Assembly: GCA_003251535.1 (NCBI GenBank)
Contig: QKFD01000042.1
Span: 1 to 42,580, forward strand
Source of the DNA: Chromatiales bacterium
Lineage (GTDB): Bacteria > Pseudomonadota > Gammaproteobacteria > Thiohalomonadales > Thiohalomonadaceae
Direction: 5' to 3'
DNA: 42,580 nucleotides
In this document: positions 23,624-33,131 of the stretch, piece after piece
Position numbering within the stretch: the stretch's first letter is position 1
Layout: each line of letters begins with the position of its first letter
Translations under genes and position numbers: made by a program
The notes under the pieces: model-generated
Databases searched by the model: none
The model's input: only the letters and a program-made list of their open reading frames with translations
Told to the model about the DNA's origin: nothing

Positions 23624-23633
23624 GGGGCCTCCC

Positions 23634-24905
23634 TCACGGGGCTGGATCGAAGTGGGCGGAGAGATAGACATCACGGCCGACCCCCGCGGGGAGCGGCTCG
23701 CCGAGGACCCCGGCGAGCAGCCGCCCCGCGCTATCGGCGATGGCCGCTGGGCCGCTGCCGGCGAGACAGAGCTGATAGGTGGTAGGTCCATCCCACGCCT
23801 CGGCGATACCGATCTCGATCCCTGTCGCCAACGCGGTCCGGTTCACCACCGGGGCTTCGGTCCAGCCGGTGGCGGGATCCAGCCGCAGGACCCGCACCGC
23901 TGGGTCGGTGAGCGTGCTCTGGAGCGGCGCTGCGCTGGTGCTGACTCGGAGCGTCATGCTGCCGGCGTTGGCCCCGGGCCCTGCGCTCACCCCCAGCACC
24001 TGGAAGGCCGCGGCCGCGGGGGCGCCGTCGAGCCGGCACTCTAGGGCCAGTGACGCCACCGCCTGGAGGTGGGGCAGGATCGCCCGCACCCCGTTGTCCA
24101 CCTCGCCCACCAGGGTCATCCCTGCCGGCGGATCGCCCACCGGCTCCAGGTCCACCACCGCCAACAGCAGGGGGGCCTCCTCCTGGCCGGACCAGAAGCG
24201 GGCCAGCGGGAGCGGGGGATCGAGGATGAGATCCAGCAGCCTGCTGCGCGGATCGGCTGGCCCTTGGCCGAGGGGGAGGGAGCGGATCGGCTCCGCCGGA
24301 TCGGCCGGCGGCGCGGCGGCGAGGCAGAGTCGATAGCTGTCCTGCACCCGCGAGTGGACCATGGCATCGGCCGTCTCGGTGCAGGGTGGCACCACCGCGG
24401 GGACCGGCGCGCTGAGGCAGGCCCGGTAGTAGAGGAGCACATAGACCCGACGGACCCGGCTCTCCGCCGGGGGATCGCCGGCCTCCTCCTCGCCCTCCGC
24501 CTCACCCTCCAGCGGCAGCTCCGCCGCGGCGCTGGGTGGGGGGGAGAGGTCCTGCCAGAACGGGGTGGCCGCCAGGCCGCTGACATCCAGGCAGACCGCC
24601 TCGGGGAGAAACACCTCCCGCCCCAGGGGATCGATGGCCAGCCCCGGGGCGCAGTGGAGCTGGAGGGTGGCGGGCTCCGCGCCCGCCACGGCGCTCACCC
24701 GCAGCCCCCAGACGGTGCCGACCCCATGCAGCAGGGCGTTGTGCAGCCTGCGCCGCAGGACGAAGTAGCGCTGTTCGGTGCTGAAATCCTCGGCCCCGAG
24801 CAGCTGGCCGTAGTGGTAGCGCAGCCGGACCAACGGGTCGCCTGGGGTCGCCGGATCCGGGTCATCCAGGGGGGTAAAGGTCTCGGCGGACAAGGGTGTG
24901 CTCAT
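23634..24905 (-). CDS. eCIS baseplate-region protein, GQLLGAEDF motif
   Basis: Protein of 423 aa. Residues about 28-70 read VRLRYHYGQLLGAEDFSTEQ, RYFVLRRRLHNALLHGVGTV then WGLRV, which aligns residue for residue with the motif of the 960-aa neighbour (G-[RQ]-x-L-x-AE ... Y ... R ... L ... GV ... WGL-x-V). The remainder is beta-rich with Pro/Glu loops, including an acidic insertion (LPLEGEAEGEEEAGD). No signal or membrane segment. ATGA overlap with the tail-I-like gene implies coupled, stoichiometric synthesis. Proteins of this type recur next to the I-like gene in eCIS loci and are probably structural baseplate parts; precise role unknown. Confidence 0.7.
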   Translation of the reverse strand: MSTPLSAETFTPLDDPDPATPGDPLVRLRYHYGQLLGAEDFSTEQRYFVLRRRLHNALLHGVGTVWGLRVSAVAGAEPATLQLHCAPGLAIDPLGREVFLPEAVCLDVSGLAATPFWQDLSPPPSAAAELPLEGEAEGEEEAGDPPAESRVRRVYVLLYYRACLSAPVPAVVPPCTETADAMVHSRVQDSYRLCLAAAPPADPAEPIRSLPLGQGPADPRSRLLDLILDPPLPLARFWSGQEEAPLLLAVVDLEPVGDPPAGMTLVGEVDNGVRAILPHLQAVASLALECRLDGAPAAAAFQVLGVSAGPGANAGSMTLRVSTSAAPLQSTLTDPAVRVLRLDPATGWTEAPVVNRTALATGIEIGIAEAWDGPTTYQLCLAGSGPAAIADSAGRLLAGVLGEPLPAGVGRDVYLSAHFDPAP

Positions 24906-27298
24906 AGCGCCTGCCCTCTTGAATCCATGTGGTTGGAGGTGGTCCTGTGGAAGGTCCGGTAGCCACTGCTGGGGCCGGGCCGATGGAGTGTGGTGAAGCT
25001 GGAGAGGGTCGCCTCACCCAGCACCGCCGGGGCGGGGGCCGCTACCGCGCCAAGGGCGGAGATCCCCACCAGGCTCGCGCTGCCCAGCCGGAAGCCGGTC
25101 TCCAGCCAGCAGAGTCGATGGAGGGTGTGGGCCGGTTTGTTCTGCTCGGTGGCCAGCTCGATCACCGCCGCCAGCGGCTGGTCGCAGGGGATCGGCAGCA
25201 GCACGGTGAAGCGGTGGGCGTGCCTACGGTAGAAGGCGATCAGCGGGTCATCGACCAGCGGGTCCGGTGGGGCGGCGGCGGGGCAGGGCGGCTCCGCTAA
25301 GGCGCGGCGCTCCAACAGCCGCTGGTGGGCGATGCGCAGCTCCCGCTCCACCGGCTCGGCAGTGACAAAGCCGAAGGGGCCCGCCGCGCCACCCAGCTCC
25401 AGACCAGGGCCGATGGCGGCACCCTCGACAAAGGCGGCGGTGGGGCGCCGTAGGCGGAACCCTTCGATGATCTGCACCTGGGCCTGGGCGAGGATGGAGA
25501 GGAGGCGGCGCAGACCGGGCAGGGTACCGCGCTGGCGATAGAGCAGGGCGATCTCGCTGAGTAGCTGGCGGCGCACCGCCTCGCCCACCCGCTGGTCGAA
25601 GGTGAGGGCCAGGAAGGAGGCGAGCCAGGGGAGGGCAGAGGCCGGCGTCAGGCCGGGATCGAACAGATGGAGCAGGGCATCGGTGCGCTGATCCAGCTCG
25701 CTGGTGAAGGACTCGAACAGCGCCAGGGCGCGGTCGCTGGCCTCGGCCCCCTCCGGATCGGCGCGCCAGAAGGCCGGTAGATAGTCGAGTAGTGACTGGC
25801 GCGGGAAGCTGGCGCGGAGGGCGAAGAGGGTGGGGCCGCGTCGGCCGCTGCCGTGGAGCCGGATGCGGACCCAGAGATAGCGCCCCGGCGGTGCCGGGAG
25901 CAGCCACTCCCAGGTCTGCATGGCCGTCGGCGGGGGGGCAGTGGCGACCCGCTGGGGCTTGAGGGGATCCTCGCTCGCCCGTTGGATGGTGGCCGGCGGC
26001 AGGCTCTGATCGGCCAGGCCAGGCCGCCTATCCGCCACGCCGAGGGTGATCCAGCCGTCGGCCTCCTCCGGCTCCAGGCTCCCCAAGGGGGGCCAGGGAT
26101 CGGTGGCCGGCGCTGGCGCCACCGCCGCCACCTGATCGGCGGGTGGCCGCGCCTGCCGGCGCAGGGGGAGGGGGGGTAGCTGGTCGGCGCACTTCACCTC
26201 CAGGGTGAGGGTGCAGTCGGGTGGCACGCAGCAGTCGAGGAAGAGGCGGTGCCAACGGCAGGCGAAGATGCCGGAGTCGAGGGCCCAGCTCTCCACCACC
26301 CCCTCGCTCTGGAGCCGCTGCTCCAGCGGATAGAGCGCCCGGGCACCCTTGGCGGTGGAGGCGAGCAGGCGCTCGCCATGGCGCCAGAGGGCACGGCCAT
26401 CAAAGGCGCGCACCCCGTACCCCTGGCCCGCCCGCGGCCCCTCTGCGGTGAGCTGGAAGGCGCGGAACTGGGTGGGCAGGGGGGCACCCGGTCGCTGGGT
26501 GGGTTGGGAGAGGAGGAGGCTGTCGGGGCCGGTCACCAGCAGGTGCAGGGGGGGATCCAGCAGTGCGAGGGGCCAGAGGCTGGCGCCCGCCCCATCCAGC
26601 TGGAGGAGCCGATAGGCCGCCCCATCCCGCAGCAGCAGCAGGCCGAGGGGCCAGGCGGGATCGGCGGCCAGGGCGAGGATCTCGGCTGCGGCGCTGAGCC
26701 CCGTGGGTCGATAGCCCTGCCACTCGCCACCCCAGGGCTGGTGGAGGATCTGGGCCGCGGCCCCATCTGCCAGCAGCAGGCCGGTGGCGGAGCAGGCGCA
26801 GGCGATGGGGTCGATCCCCGCCGGTAGGCGCAGGCTGGCCTCCACTTGGAGGTCCGGCCGCAGCAGGGTGAGGCGGCGCGCCGCCCGCTCCAGTAGCCAC
26901 AATCGCCCCCAGGGGTCCAGGGCGATGGCGCTCGGTCGGCTGGGCGGTGGCGGGGGCGAGAGTGGGGCGAAGTGGAGCGCCCCGCTGGGCGGCAGGGGCG
27001 GCGGCGGGGTGGCCAGCGGCAGCCAGCCCGCCTCCCCCAGGGTCAGTAACCCCCGCAGTGGATCGAGCAGTAGGGGCCGCTCGGCGAGGCACTGATCCGG
27101 TGGGCAGCGCCAGAGGAGGGCGGAGCCGAGCACGGCCTGCCAGGCGGCCAGATCGGTATCGGCGCCGCCCGCGGCGGGGTCGCCCTGCGCCGGTGCCAGG
27201 CAGACCGCGGGCGGGGCGCCCTCGATGCGGGTGCGGTCGTGGTCACAGTGGGACCACATGGGGCGGCCGCTGAGGTGGGCGAAGCTGGGGCCGGCCAT
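24902..27298 (-). CDS. Tail-protein-I-like baseplate protein (Afp12-type position)
   Basis: Protein of 798 aa. Residues about 500-620 carry the tail-protein-I signature: LDYLPAFWRADPEGAEASDR, ALALFESFTSELDQRTDALL, HLFDPGLTPASALPWLASFL, then RRQLLSEIALLYRQRGTLPG, LRRLLSI, as in the TIGR02242-type proteins of phage P2 gpI relatives. The N-terminal ~470 residues look like a beta-propeller, with repeated blades (AIALDPWGRLWLLERAARRL, ACACSATGLLLADGAA, ILALAADPAWPLGLLLLRDG), a combination seen in eCIS tail proteins. It starts at ATG 27298, overlapping the stop of the J gene by one base (TGATG). It is expected in the outer baseplate, where the propeller could mediate contacts in the absence of a separate fibre. 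Confidence 0.85.
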   Translation of the reverse strand: MAGPSFAHLSGRPMWSHCDHDRTRIEGAPPAVCLAPAQGDPAAGGADTDLAAWQAVLGSALLWRCPPDQCLAERPLLLDPLRGLLTLGEAGWLPLATPPPPLPPSGALHFAPLSPPPPPSRPSAIALDPWGRLWLLERAARRLTLLRPDLQVEASLRLPAGIDPIACACSATGLLLADGAAAQILHQPWGGEWQGYRPTGLSAAAEILALAADPAWPLGLLLLRDGAAYRLLQLDGAGASLWPLALLDPPLHLLVTGPDSLLLSQPTQRPGAPLPTQFRAFQLTAEGPRAGQGYGVRAFDGRALWRHGERLLASTAKGARALYPLEQRLQSEGVVESWALDSGIFACRWHRLFLDCCVPPDCTLTLEVKCADQLPPLPLRRQARPPADQVAAVAPAPATDPWPPLGSLEPEEADGWITLGVADRRPGLADQSLPPATIQRASEDPLKPQRVATAPPPTAMQTWEWLLPAPPGRYLWVRIRLHGSGRRGPTLFALRASFPRQSLLDYLPAFWRADPEGAEASDRALALFESFTSELDQRTDALLHLFDPGLTPASALPWLASFLALTFDQRVGEAVRRQLLSEIALLYRQRGTLPGLRRLLSILAQAQVQIIEGFRLRRPTAAFVEGAAIGPGLELGGAAGPFGFVTAEPVERELRIAHQRLLERRALAEPPCPAAAPPDPLVDDPLIAFYRRHAHRFTVLLPIPCDQPLAAVIELATEQNKPAHTLHRLCWLETGFRLGSASLVGISALGAVAAPAPAVLGEATLSSFTTLHRPGPSSGYRTFHRTTSNHMDSRGQAL

Positions 27299-29586
27299 CA
27301 GCAGGACTCCTTCAGCACGGGGACCGGCATCGCCTCCACCGGCAGTGCCGGTGGCTCACTATCCAGGGCCGGCAGCGGCTCGGCCTCGGTACCGCTCACC
27401 ACCCGCACCTCCTTGACCACCGGGAGCTGCCAGGCGCGTAGCGCCACCGCTTGGGTGACCGCGGTGGTGGTGCCGTCGGCGGCGATCTCCTCCCCCACCA
27501 GCAGCAGCTCATTCACCAGCCGCACGCCGGCCACCCGCAGCACCGCCGCCTCCAGGTCGCGCTCGGTGATCCGGCGCCCAAAGGGCCAGCCGGCCCCATC
27601 GGGGCCGTAGGGGGGGAGGGGGGCCAGGTATTGGCGCAGCGCCAGCTCCACGTGGCGCCGCAGGGTCTCCTCGCCGCTGCCGGGCATCGGCTCCACCGCC
27701 ACCGAGCAGGAGAGCGGCACATACTCCGGCGGCGTCACGTAGAGTTCGGTGGTGACCAAGCGGCGGGGCTCCAGGTATTCACACACCTGGCGCAGCTGCT
27801 GCCGATCCGGTTTGGGCCGGTCGGGATCCAGCGGGTCATAGGCGGGCAGGACGATCAGGGTGACCGTCCCGGGGACGCCATCCACCCGCTCGTGGGGCTT
27901 GTGTCTGGGCAGACAGTGGGCGCGGCCGATGCCGGCACCCGGCGTCTCCAGGGCCAGGTCCACAAAGTCCTCTTGGGCCACGGCCCGCTCGCGGTGGCGC
28001 AGGAGCGTCGGGATCCTGGCAGCGGCCTCCGCCTGGCTCTCGGCATCCAGCCCGCCCTCCGCCGGTAGCGGGTTGCCCACCTTGAGCGTCAGCGCCTGGG
28101 CCGGGCCGCCCCGCACCCGATTGATCCGACCGGCCCCCACATTGCCGGCCACACCGCCGCCGTAGCGGTAGGTGAGGCAGCGGATCGCCTCCCCTGGCAG
28201 CGGGATGCGGCCGTGGAGACCATCGCCAAAGGTGATGCTCCCCTCTGTGGGGTCGAGTCGGTAACAGGGGTCATCCGGCCCCGCTTGGGCCAGGTCTTCG
28301 ACCGGCTGCCAGTTCTCCCAGCCCTGTACGCCGCGCACCTGGATCTGCTCAGAGCCGGGGAGCACGGCGGGATGGGCGAGCTTCAACGCCTGCCCGGTGC
28401 GGGCGTTGCCATACCCCAGCAGCTCAGGGGCGGCGGTGATCGCTTGCTCCACCGGGACCACATTGGCCGCCAGCCAGCGCAGTCGGAGGGGCGGATGGCT
28501 GGGGTCGCGGCGGGAGATGCGGATCCAGGCCACCACCCGGGCCGCCTCCTGGGCGTTGTCCAGGCGGGGGGGGAGGGGGCCGACCCCGAGCAGATCCGGA
28601 TCGGGTGGATCGAACGACTCGGCGCGCCAGTCACCGAATGGCAGGCTGCCATCCGCCGCCACCGCGGGGAGCCGGAGGCGCACCGTGCCGCTGCGGGTGA
28701 GTCCAGCGCTAGCGTCCGCGACGACGCTGAGCCGCCGGTAGAGCGCCCGGTCCAGCCGCCGACTGGCGCCGGAGAAGGCCCCCGTGGAGATCTCCCAGAG
28801 TAGGGGCCAGCGGGTTGGATCACCGCCTGGGTCGGGGCAGAGCTGGTGATCGGTGGGGCCGCAGAGGCTGGCGTCAACGCGCAACCCCAGCGTGAGCAGC
28901 TGGCCGGCCAGCCGCTGCCGGAGCGCCGTTAAGGCGGCCTCATCGTCGCCGCTGGAGAGGGTGCGGATGGCCCGCTCCGGTGCCAGCAGGCAGACCCAGA
29001 TGGCGCTGTCCAGGGTGGCGGCGCTGGAGATCCCGGCGGGGAGTACACCCCCCTCCGGGGCGGGTAGGGGGGTGGGCTCATACTGCGCCAGCGTGGGGGC
29101 GCTACCCAGGTGATCCTCCAGCAGCTCCTCCACCCCCTGGATGCCCCCCGGGAGTAGGGCGCCGCTGTAGGGTCGTTTGAGCCAGACCCGCGCCTCCAGC
29201 GGTAGGACCGTCACCTCCTCCAGGGCCTGGAACTGGATCTCGCCGGCAGCGACCCGCAGCCGGGGCGTGCCGGGTGAGAAGTCGGGCGTCACCGGATCCA
29301 CCGCGCCGGCCGGCAGCTCCAGCTGAATCTGGGCCCGCGCCGGCTGCGCCCCCTTGAGGGGGACGGAGAGGAGGCGCAGGAAGGCCAGGCGGGCCGCCTC
29401 CGGCACCCGGTTGAAGCGATAGAGCAGGTTGTCGCCGAGGGCGGCAAACAGCTCGATGAGGGCGATCCCGGGGTCGGAGGCGTTGTGATCGGTCCACTCC
29501 GGGGCGTGGACCGGGATGCGGCGGATAAGCTCCGCACGCAGGTCCTCGAAGGCCCGATCGTCCAGTCTGGGCGGGGTGATGGCCAT
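27298..29586 (-). CDS. Baseplate assembly protein J (Afp11-like)
   Basis: Protein of 762 aa and a main baseplate wedge component. The N-terminus ITPPRLDDRAFEDLRAELIR, RIPVHAPEWTDHNASDPGIA, LIELFAALGDNLLYRFNRVP is the highly typical start of the putative baseplate assembly family (TIGR02243), with the DPGIxLIELFA motif. The C-terminal half contains the baseplate J-like part (ITFGDGLHGRIPLPGEAIRC, LTYRYGGGVAGNVGAG, then a long domain to VREVRV-like strands). Length suits the family. It begins 4 nt after the gp25-like stop. No anomalies are seen. Confidence 0.93.
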   Translation of the reverse strand: MAITPPRLDDRAFEDLRAELIRRIPVHAPEWTDHNASDPGIALIELFAALGDNLLYRFNRVPEAARLAFLRLLSVPLKGAQPARAQIQLELPAGAVDPVTPDFSPGTPRLRVAAGEIQFQALEEVTVLPLEARVWLKRPYSGALLPGGIQGVEELLEDHLGSAPTLAQYEPTPLPAPEGGVLPAGISSAATLDSAIWVCLLAPERAIRTLSSGDDEAALTALRQRLAGQLLTLGLRVDASLCGPTDHQLCPDPGGDPTRWPLLWEISTGAFSGASRRLDRALYRRLSVVADASAGLTRSGTVRLRLPAVAADGSLPFGDWRAESFDPPDPDLLGVGPLPPRLDNAQEAARVVAWIRISRRDPSHPPLRLRWLAANVVPVEQAITAAPELLGYGNARTGQALKLAHPAVLPGSEQIQVRGVQGWENWQPVEDLAQAGPDDPCYRLDPTEGSITFGDGLHGRIPLPGEAIRCLTYRYGGGVAGNVGAGRINRVRGGPAQALTLKVGNPLPAEGGLDAESQAEAAARIPTLLRHRERAVAQEDFVDLALETPGAGIGRAHCLPRHKPHERVDGVPGTVTLIVLPAYDPLDPDRPKPDRQQLRQVCEYLEPRRLVTTELYVTPPEYVPLSCSVAVEPMPGSGEETLRRHVELALRQYLAPLPPYGPDGAGWPFGRRITERDLEAAVLRVAGVRLVNELLLVGEEIAADGTTTAVTQAVALRAWQLPVVKEVRVVSGTEAEPLPALDSEPPALPVEAMPVPVLKESC

Positions 29587-29590
29587 GGGG

Positions 29591-29977
29591 TTAGAACCCC
29601 TCCTGTAGGTAGAAGGGAAAGACCAGGTTCCTGGGCCCCGGCAGCTCCGGGATGGTGTAGCGGATGGCGATCCGCAGGACCGTCGGCTCTATGGGATCGG
29701 TGGTGACCAGCACCTGCTCCAGCGAGATCCGCGGCTCGTCGCGGCGCAGGGCCGCGGCCACCGTCTCCCGGATCCGGGTGCGCAGCTCCAGGCTGTTGGC
29801 GGCAAAGAGGAAGCGGCGCAGCCCGGCGCCATAGTTGGGCCGCGCTATCCGCTCCCCCGGCTCGGTGAGCAGGATGGCGCGGATGGACTGCTCCACCGCC
29901 TCCGCCCCGGCGATCCAGCCGAACCCCCCGCCGGTGACCAGCGGGAATCGGATCCCCCGTCCCAGCCTCTCCCTCAT
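29591..29977 (-). CDS. GPW/gp25-family baseplate wedge protein (Afp9-like)
   Basis: Protein of 128 aa, the usual size of T4 gp25 relatives. The pattern GRGIRFPLVTGGGFGWIAGA, EAVEQSIRAILLTEPGERIA, RPNYGAGLRRFLF is diagnostic: the EPGER loop that contacts sheath and wedge is intact, followed by RPxYG.GL..FLF. In related particles gp25 sits between baseplate wedge and sheath and helps trigger contraction. It overlaps the preceding gene as ATGA and is directly followed by J. Confidence 0.94.
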   Translation of the reverse strand: MRERLGRGIRFPLVTGGGFGWIAGAEAVEQSIRAILLTEPGERIARPNYGAGLRRFLFAANSLELRTRIRETVAAALRRDEPRISLEQVLVTTDPIEPTVLRIAIRYTIPELPGPRNLVFPFYLQEGF

Positions 29978-32430
29978 GGGCCCCTCCTCGGTATTGGGAT
30001 GCAGATCTTCAGCAGCAGCATCCAGGCGAACCCCGGCAGCACGATCAGGATGCGGAAGATGAGGTTGAACAGGATCAGCGCGCAGATGGTCAGGATCGGG
30101 ATCCCGAAGCTACAGATGAAACCGATCCCCCACTCCCGGCGCGTCTCATCCGGCTCCTCGCCGGTCACCACCCCCGATTGCGGGGGGGAGGTGATGGCCG
30201 CAAACGGCTGCGCCTGGGCCTTGCCGAGCCTGGGTAGGTCGCGCAGCAGCTTGGGGATGTCCGGCATTCGGATGGCGGCGGGTTTGGCCCCCAGCAGATC
30301 CGTGGGGTCGGCGATGCTGAAGGGTTCGCTCCGCGCCGACCAGATCAGCTGCTCCAGCTCACAGTCGCTACGGCCCGCGATGCGCACCCAGCACCAGGCG
30401 CCATAGAGGTGGTCGGCGTCAAAGCGCAGTTGGGGCGCCTGGTCACGCCCCTGGGCCTCGGTGAGGGCCAGCGGCTGTCCCGGCGCGTTGTAGAGATCGG
30501 CGGCGGCGTTGGCGAACTGGTCGAGGCCCACCGGATCTGGCCAGAGCCCCGGCAGGACCAGGGGGCCGAGGAGCGGCTGCTCCAGCAGATCCACCCCCCG
30601 TAGGCGGATGGGGGCGAGGCCGGCGCCCAGGCCGAACACGGCGCAGAGTTGGTCGGCCACCGCTGTGGCCTGGAGTTGCAGCTGGCGGTGGGCGGCGGCG
30701 CCGGCCGCCATCAGGCCGGCAGTTAAGGGGCGGTAGAGCGCCGCCAGCCGCAACCCGGCCTCGTGCAGTGCCAAGAGCCGGCCCGCCCCGGCGAGGCCGC
30801 CATAGCCGATGGGGGGCCAGGGGGGGCTGGTCCGTGGATCGGCACGACCCGCCTCCAGATCCAGGATCGCCTGCACCTCCTCCCCCAGGGAGGCCACGGT
30901 GGCCGCCGGATTGCCGGCCGCGTCCACTGCCCGCAGCCGCTCCGTCGGGTCATCCCAGCCGATCTGGCGCGCCAGGTGGGCCGCCAGCCCAAGGCGAGCC
31001 CCCCGCAGGCGGAGCATCGCCAGCAGCAGTAGAGAGCCGAGGTGGTGGGCCTGGAGGGTGTTGGAGCTGCCGAAGGGGGGGGCGGGGATGAGCCCCTGAT
31101 CTAGCCAAGGCCCCATCACCTGGTGCAGACGCTCCCGCACCAGGCTGTCCCAGCGCATGGTCAGGGCGATGGCGTTGTCTCGGATCCAGCCGGCCAGCAG
31201 GCCGGCCTGGGTGGCGCTGCCGGCGGCGCCAGAGGCGTCCCAGAGGGTCTGCCCGGTGGGCACCTGCCCGGCGATCTGGGCATCCCGCAGCGCATCACTG
31301 GCGTCCCGATCGAGCAGCCGTCGCAGGGTGGCGATGAGGACCTGGTCCACCGCTGTGGCAATGGCGTTGTCGCGGGCGTTGGCGGAGCCGTAGGGTGAGG
31401 CGGGGAAGAACCTGATCTGATCCCGGGCGAGGCTGAGTTCGCCCGCCGTCGGTCGGTCGGGCAGCAGCCCCTGCTCCACGAGGGTGTGTAGCTCCGCCGC
31501 CGCCTGCGTCTGGAGGCCGCCGATATCGGCGAATAGGGCGCTGAGGGTCGTCCGGGTCGCACTGGCCAGGTGGGCCGCGAGCTGGGCCGGTGTCTGACCT
31601 CTCAGCTCGCGCGCCGGCACCTCCCGGGCGGCGCTGAAGAGCGGCAGGTAGCCAAACAGGCTGCAATGGTCGGCGGCCGCACCGGCGTCCGGTGGCACCA
31701 GGGCCATATTCTGGCTGCTGAGGGCCACCGCCAGCGGCTGCGTCGCCGGGATCCCCAGCAGTGCCCGCAGGCGCGCCGAGTGGCTTAGCAGGGCGGTTTC
31801 AGGGAGCCGTGCCGGATCCACCGGCGTCCCGCCCCCCAGGGGGGCCAGGTCGGCATCTAGGCACTCGATCCAGAGCCCGCGCCGCTCATCGATGGCGACC
31901 CAATCCTCCCAGCGCTCCCGCGTGGGATCGGCCACTAGGCGGCGCAGCACCACGCCGGCCGCCACCACCCGCTGCCGGGCGACCTTGGGCCAGCCGGCGG
32001 AGCGGCAGACCAGATCCAGCGCCACCAGGTTGAAGCGCTCATGCAGCGGCAGGTAGAGCTTGCGGATCCAGGGTGGTGTGCCGCTGGGGATCCCATCTGG
32101 ATCGATCCCGGCGCCCGACTCGGGGAGGTGGCCGAGGGGTTCCGAACGCCCCAACGCCGCCACCGGATAGAGCGGTGCGCCCGCCCCATCGAGCAGGGCG
32201 GCGGGGGGCTCGGACCAGTCCCGCCACGGGAGCAGCCGCGGCAGCGAACGCCGGCCCCCGGCCAGGGCGATGAACTCCTCCATGAAGGCGTCCGACTCGA
32301 AGGAGAGCAGCTGCGGGCCGGCAGGCTGCGGCTCTGGCGCGGCCGCCCGCAGGAAGTAGGGCCGCACCACTCTTAGCAGCTCGCGGGGGACGCGGCGGGG
32401 GGCGGGGATGGTGAGTCGTCTGCCGGCCAT
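29974..32430 (-). CDS. Large eCIS protein with C-terminal membrane segment
   Basis: Protein of 818 aa. It begins MAGRRLTIPAPRRVPRELLR, VVRPYFLRA and is mostly Ala/Leu-rich helical. The last ~55 residues change abruptly to a hydrophobic block: REWGIGFICSFGIPILTICA, LILFNLIFRILIVLPGFAWM, then LLLKICIPIPRRGP, enough for one or two membrane helices, with a positively charged end. Proteins of this layout recur in eCIS loci between spike and gp25 and are candidates for anchoring the baseplate to a membrane; here that is inference. ATG 32430 is chosen because it overlaps the spike-gene stop as TGATG; GTG 32433 is an alternative. Confidence 0.72.
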   Translation of the reverse strand: MAGRRLTIPAPRRVPRELLRVVRPYFLRAAAPEPQPAGPQLLSFESDAFMEEFIALAGGRRSLPRLLPWRDWSEPPAALLDGAGAPLYPVAALGRSEPLGHLPESGAGIDPDGIPSGTPPWIRKLYLPLHERFNLVALDLVCRSAGWPKVARQRVVAAGVVLRRLVADPTRERWEDWVAIDERRGLWIECLDADLAPLGGGTPVDPARLPETALLSHSARLRALLGIPATQPLAVALSSQNMALVPPDAGAAADHCSLFGYLPLFSAAREVPARELRGQTPAQLAAHLASATRTTLSALFADIGGLQTQAAAELHTLVEQGLLPDRPTAGELSLARDQIRFFPASPYGSANARDNAIATAVDQVLIATLRRLLDRDASDALRDAQIAGQVPTGQTLWDASGAAGSATQAGLLAGWIRDNAIALTMRWDSLVRERLHQVMGPWLDQGLIPAPPFGSSNTLQAHHLGSLLLLAMLRLRGARLGLAAHLARQIGWDDPTERLRAVDAAGNPAATVASLGEEVQAILDLEAGRADPRTSPPWPPIGYGGLAGAGRLLALHEAGLRLAALYRPLTAGLMAAGAAAHRQLQLQATAVADQLCAVFGLGAGLAPIRLRGVDLLEQPLLGPLVLPGLWPDPVGLDQFANAAADLYNAPGQPLALTEAQGRDQAPQLRFDADHLYGAWCWVRIAGRSDCELEQLIWSARSEPFSIADPTDLLGAKPAAIRMPDIPKLLRDLPRLGKAQAQPFAAITSPPQSGVVTGEEPDETRREWGIGFICSFGIPILTICALILFNLIFRILIVLPGFAWMLLLKICIPIPRRGP

Positions 32431-33131
32431 CACCAGACATTCCCCGCACCCGGTGTGTAGCTCGCCGAGACGACACTGTTGGTGATGACGGTATCCGCCT
32501 TGACCACGCCGGAGAAGATGGCGATGGGGGCGTCCACCTTGACCATGGCGGCGCTGACGTCGAGACCGGCCGGGGCCTCCACCTTCACCTTCACATTGGC
32601 GGTGACCGAGATGTTGCCGGCGGCGTCGATCTCGATCTTGGCGCCGTTGGCGTGGTGCAGGGTGATGGTGCCGCCGCCGGCGTCATCCAGGGCGAGCCGG
32701 TGGCCACCTTGGGTCTCCACCACCACCTTTTCGCCCCCGGCGCTGTCATCGAAGGTGAGCTTGTGGCCGGAGCGGGAGGTGATGGAGCGGCGGTTGTTCT
32801 CCGCGTCCATGGTCTCGGGGGGCGTGTCACGGCCGTTCCAGAGGGCGCCGATCACCACCGGGTGGCGCGGATCGCCGGCAACGAAGGCCACCAGCACCTC
32901 ATCGCCCACCTCCGGGATGAACCAGCTGCCGCGCCCCTGGCCCGCCATGAAGGTGGCGAGCCGCGCCCAAGGGGTGGCGGCGGGGCCCTGCTCGGCGTTG
33001 ACAAACGGCAGCTCGATCCGCACCCGCCCCTGGCCATCCGGGTCCTGTAGATCGGTCACCAAGGCCGGATAGACGCCGTGCAGGCGGTGGTTGGTGCGGA
33101 CTAAGGAGTCCGGTGCGATGCCTGGGATCAT
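32430..33131 (-). CDS. gpV/VgrG-like spike protein (Afp8 C-terminal part)
   Basis: Protein of 233 aa. Residues about 18-100 form the OB-fold of baseplate protein V/gp5: YPALVTDLQDPDGQGRVRIE, LPFVN, TPWARLATFMAGQGRGSWFI, PEVGDEVLVAFVAGDPRHPV then VIGALWNG. Next comes the gp5 beta-helix region with repeats SGHKLTFDDSAGGEKVVVET, QGGHRLALDDAGGGTITLHH, GAKIEIDAAGNISVTA, and a C-terminal strand-rich tip. It would trimerise into the central spike. In Afp and PVC the gpD part and this part are fused in Afp8; here they are two genes overlapping as ATGA. The C-terminus has no PAAR-binding hint that I can read. Confidence 0.93.
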   Translation of the reverse strand: MIPGIAPDSLVRTNHRLHGVYPALVTDLQDPDGQGRVRIELPFVNAEQGPAATPWARLATFMAGQGRGSWFIPEVGDEVLVAFVAGDPRHPVVIGALWNGRDTPPETMDAENNRRSITSRSGHKLTFDDSAGGEKVVVETQGGHRLALDDAGGGTITLHHANGAKIEIDAAGNISVTANVKVKVEAPAGLDVSAAMVKVDAPIAIFSGVVKADTVITNSVVSASYTPGAGNVW

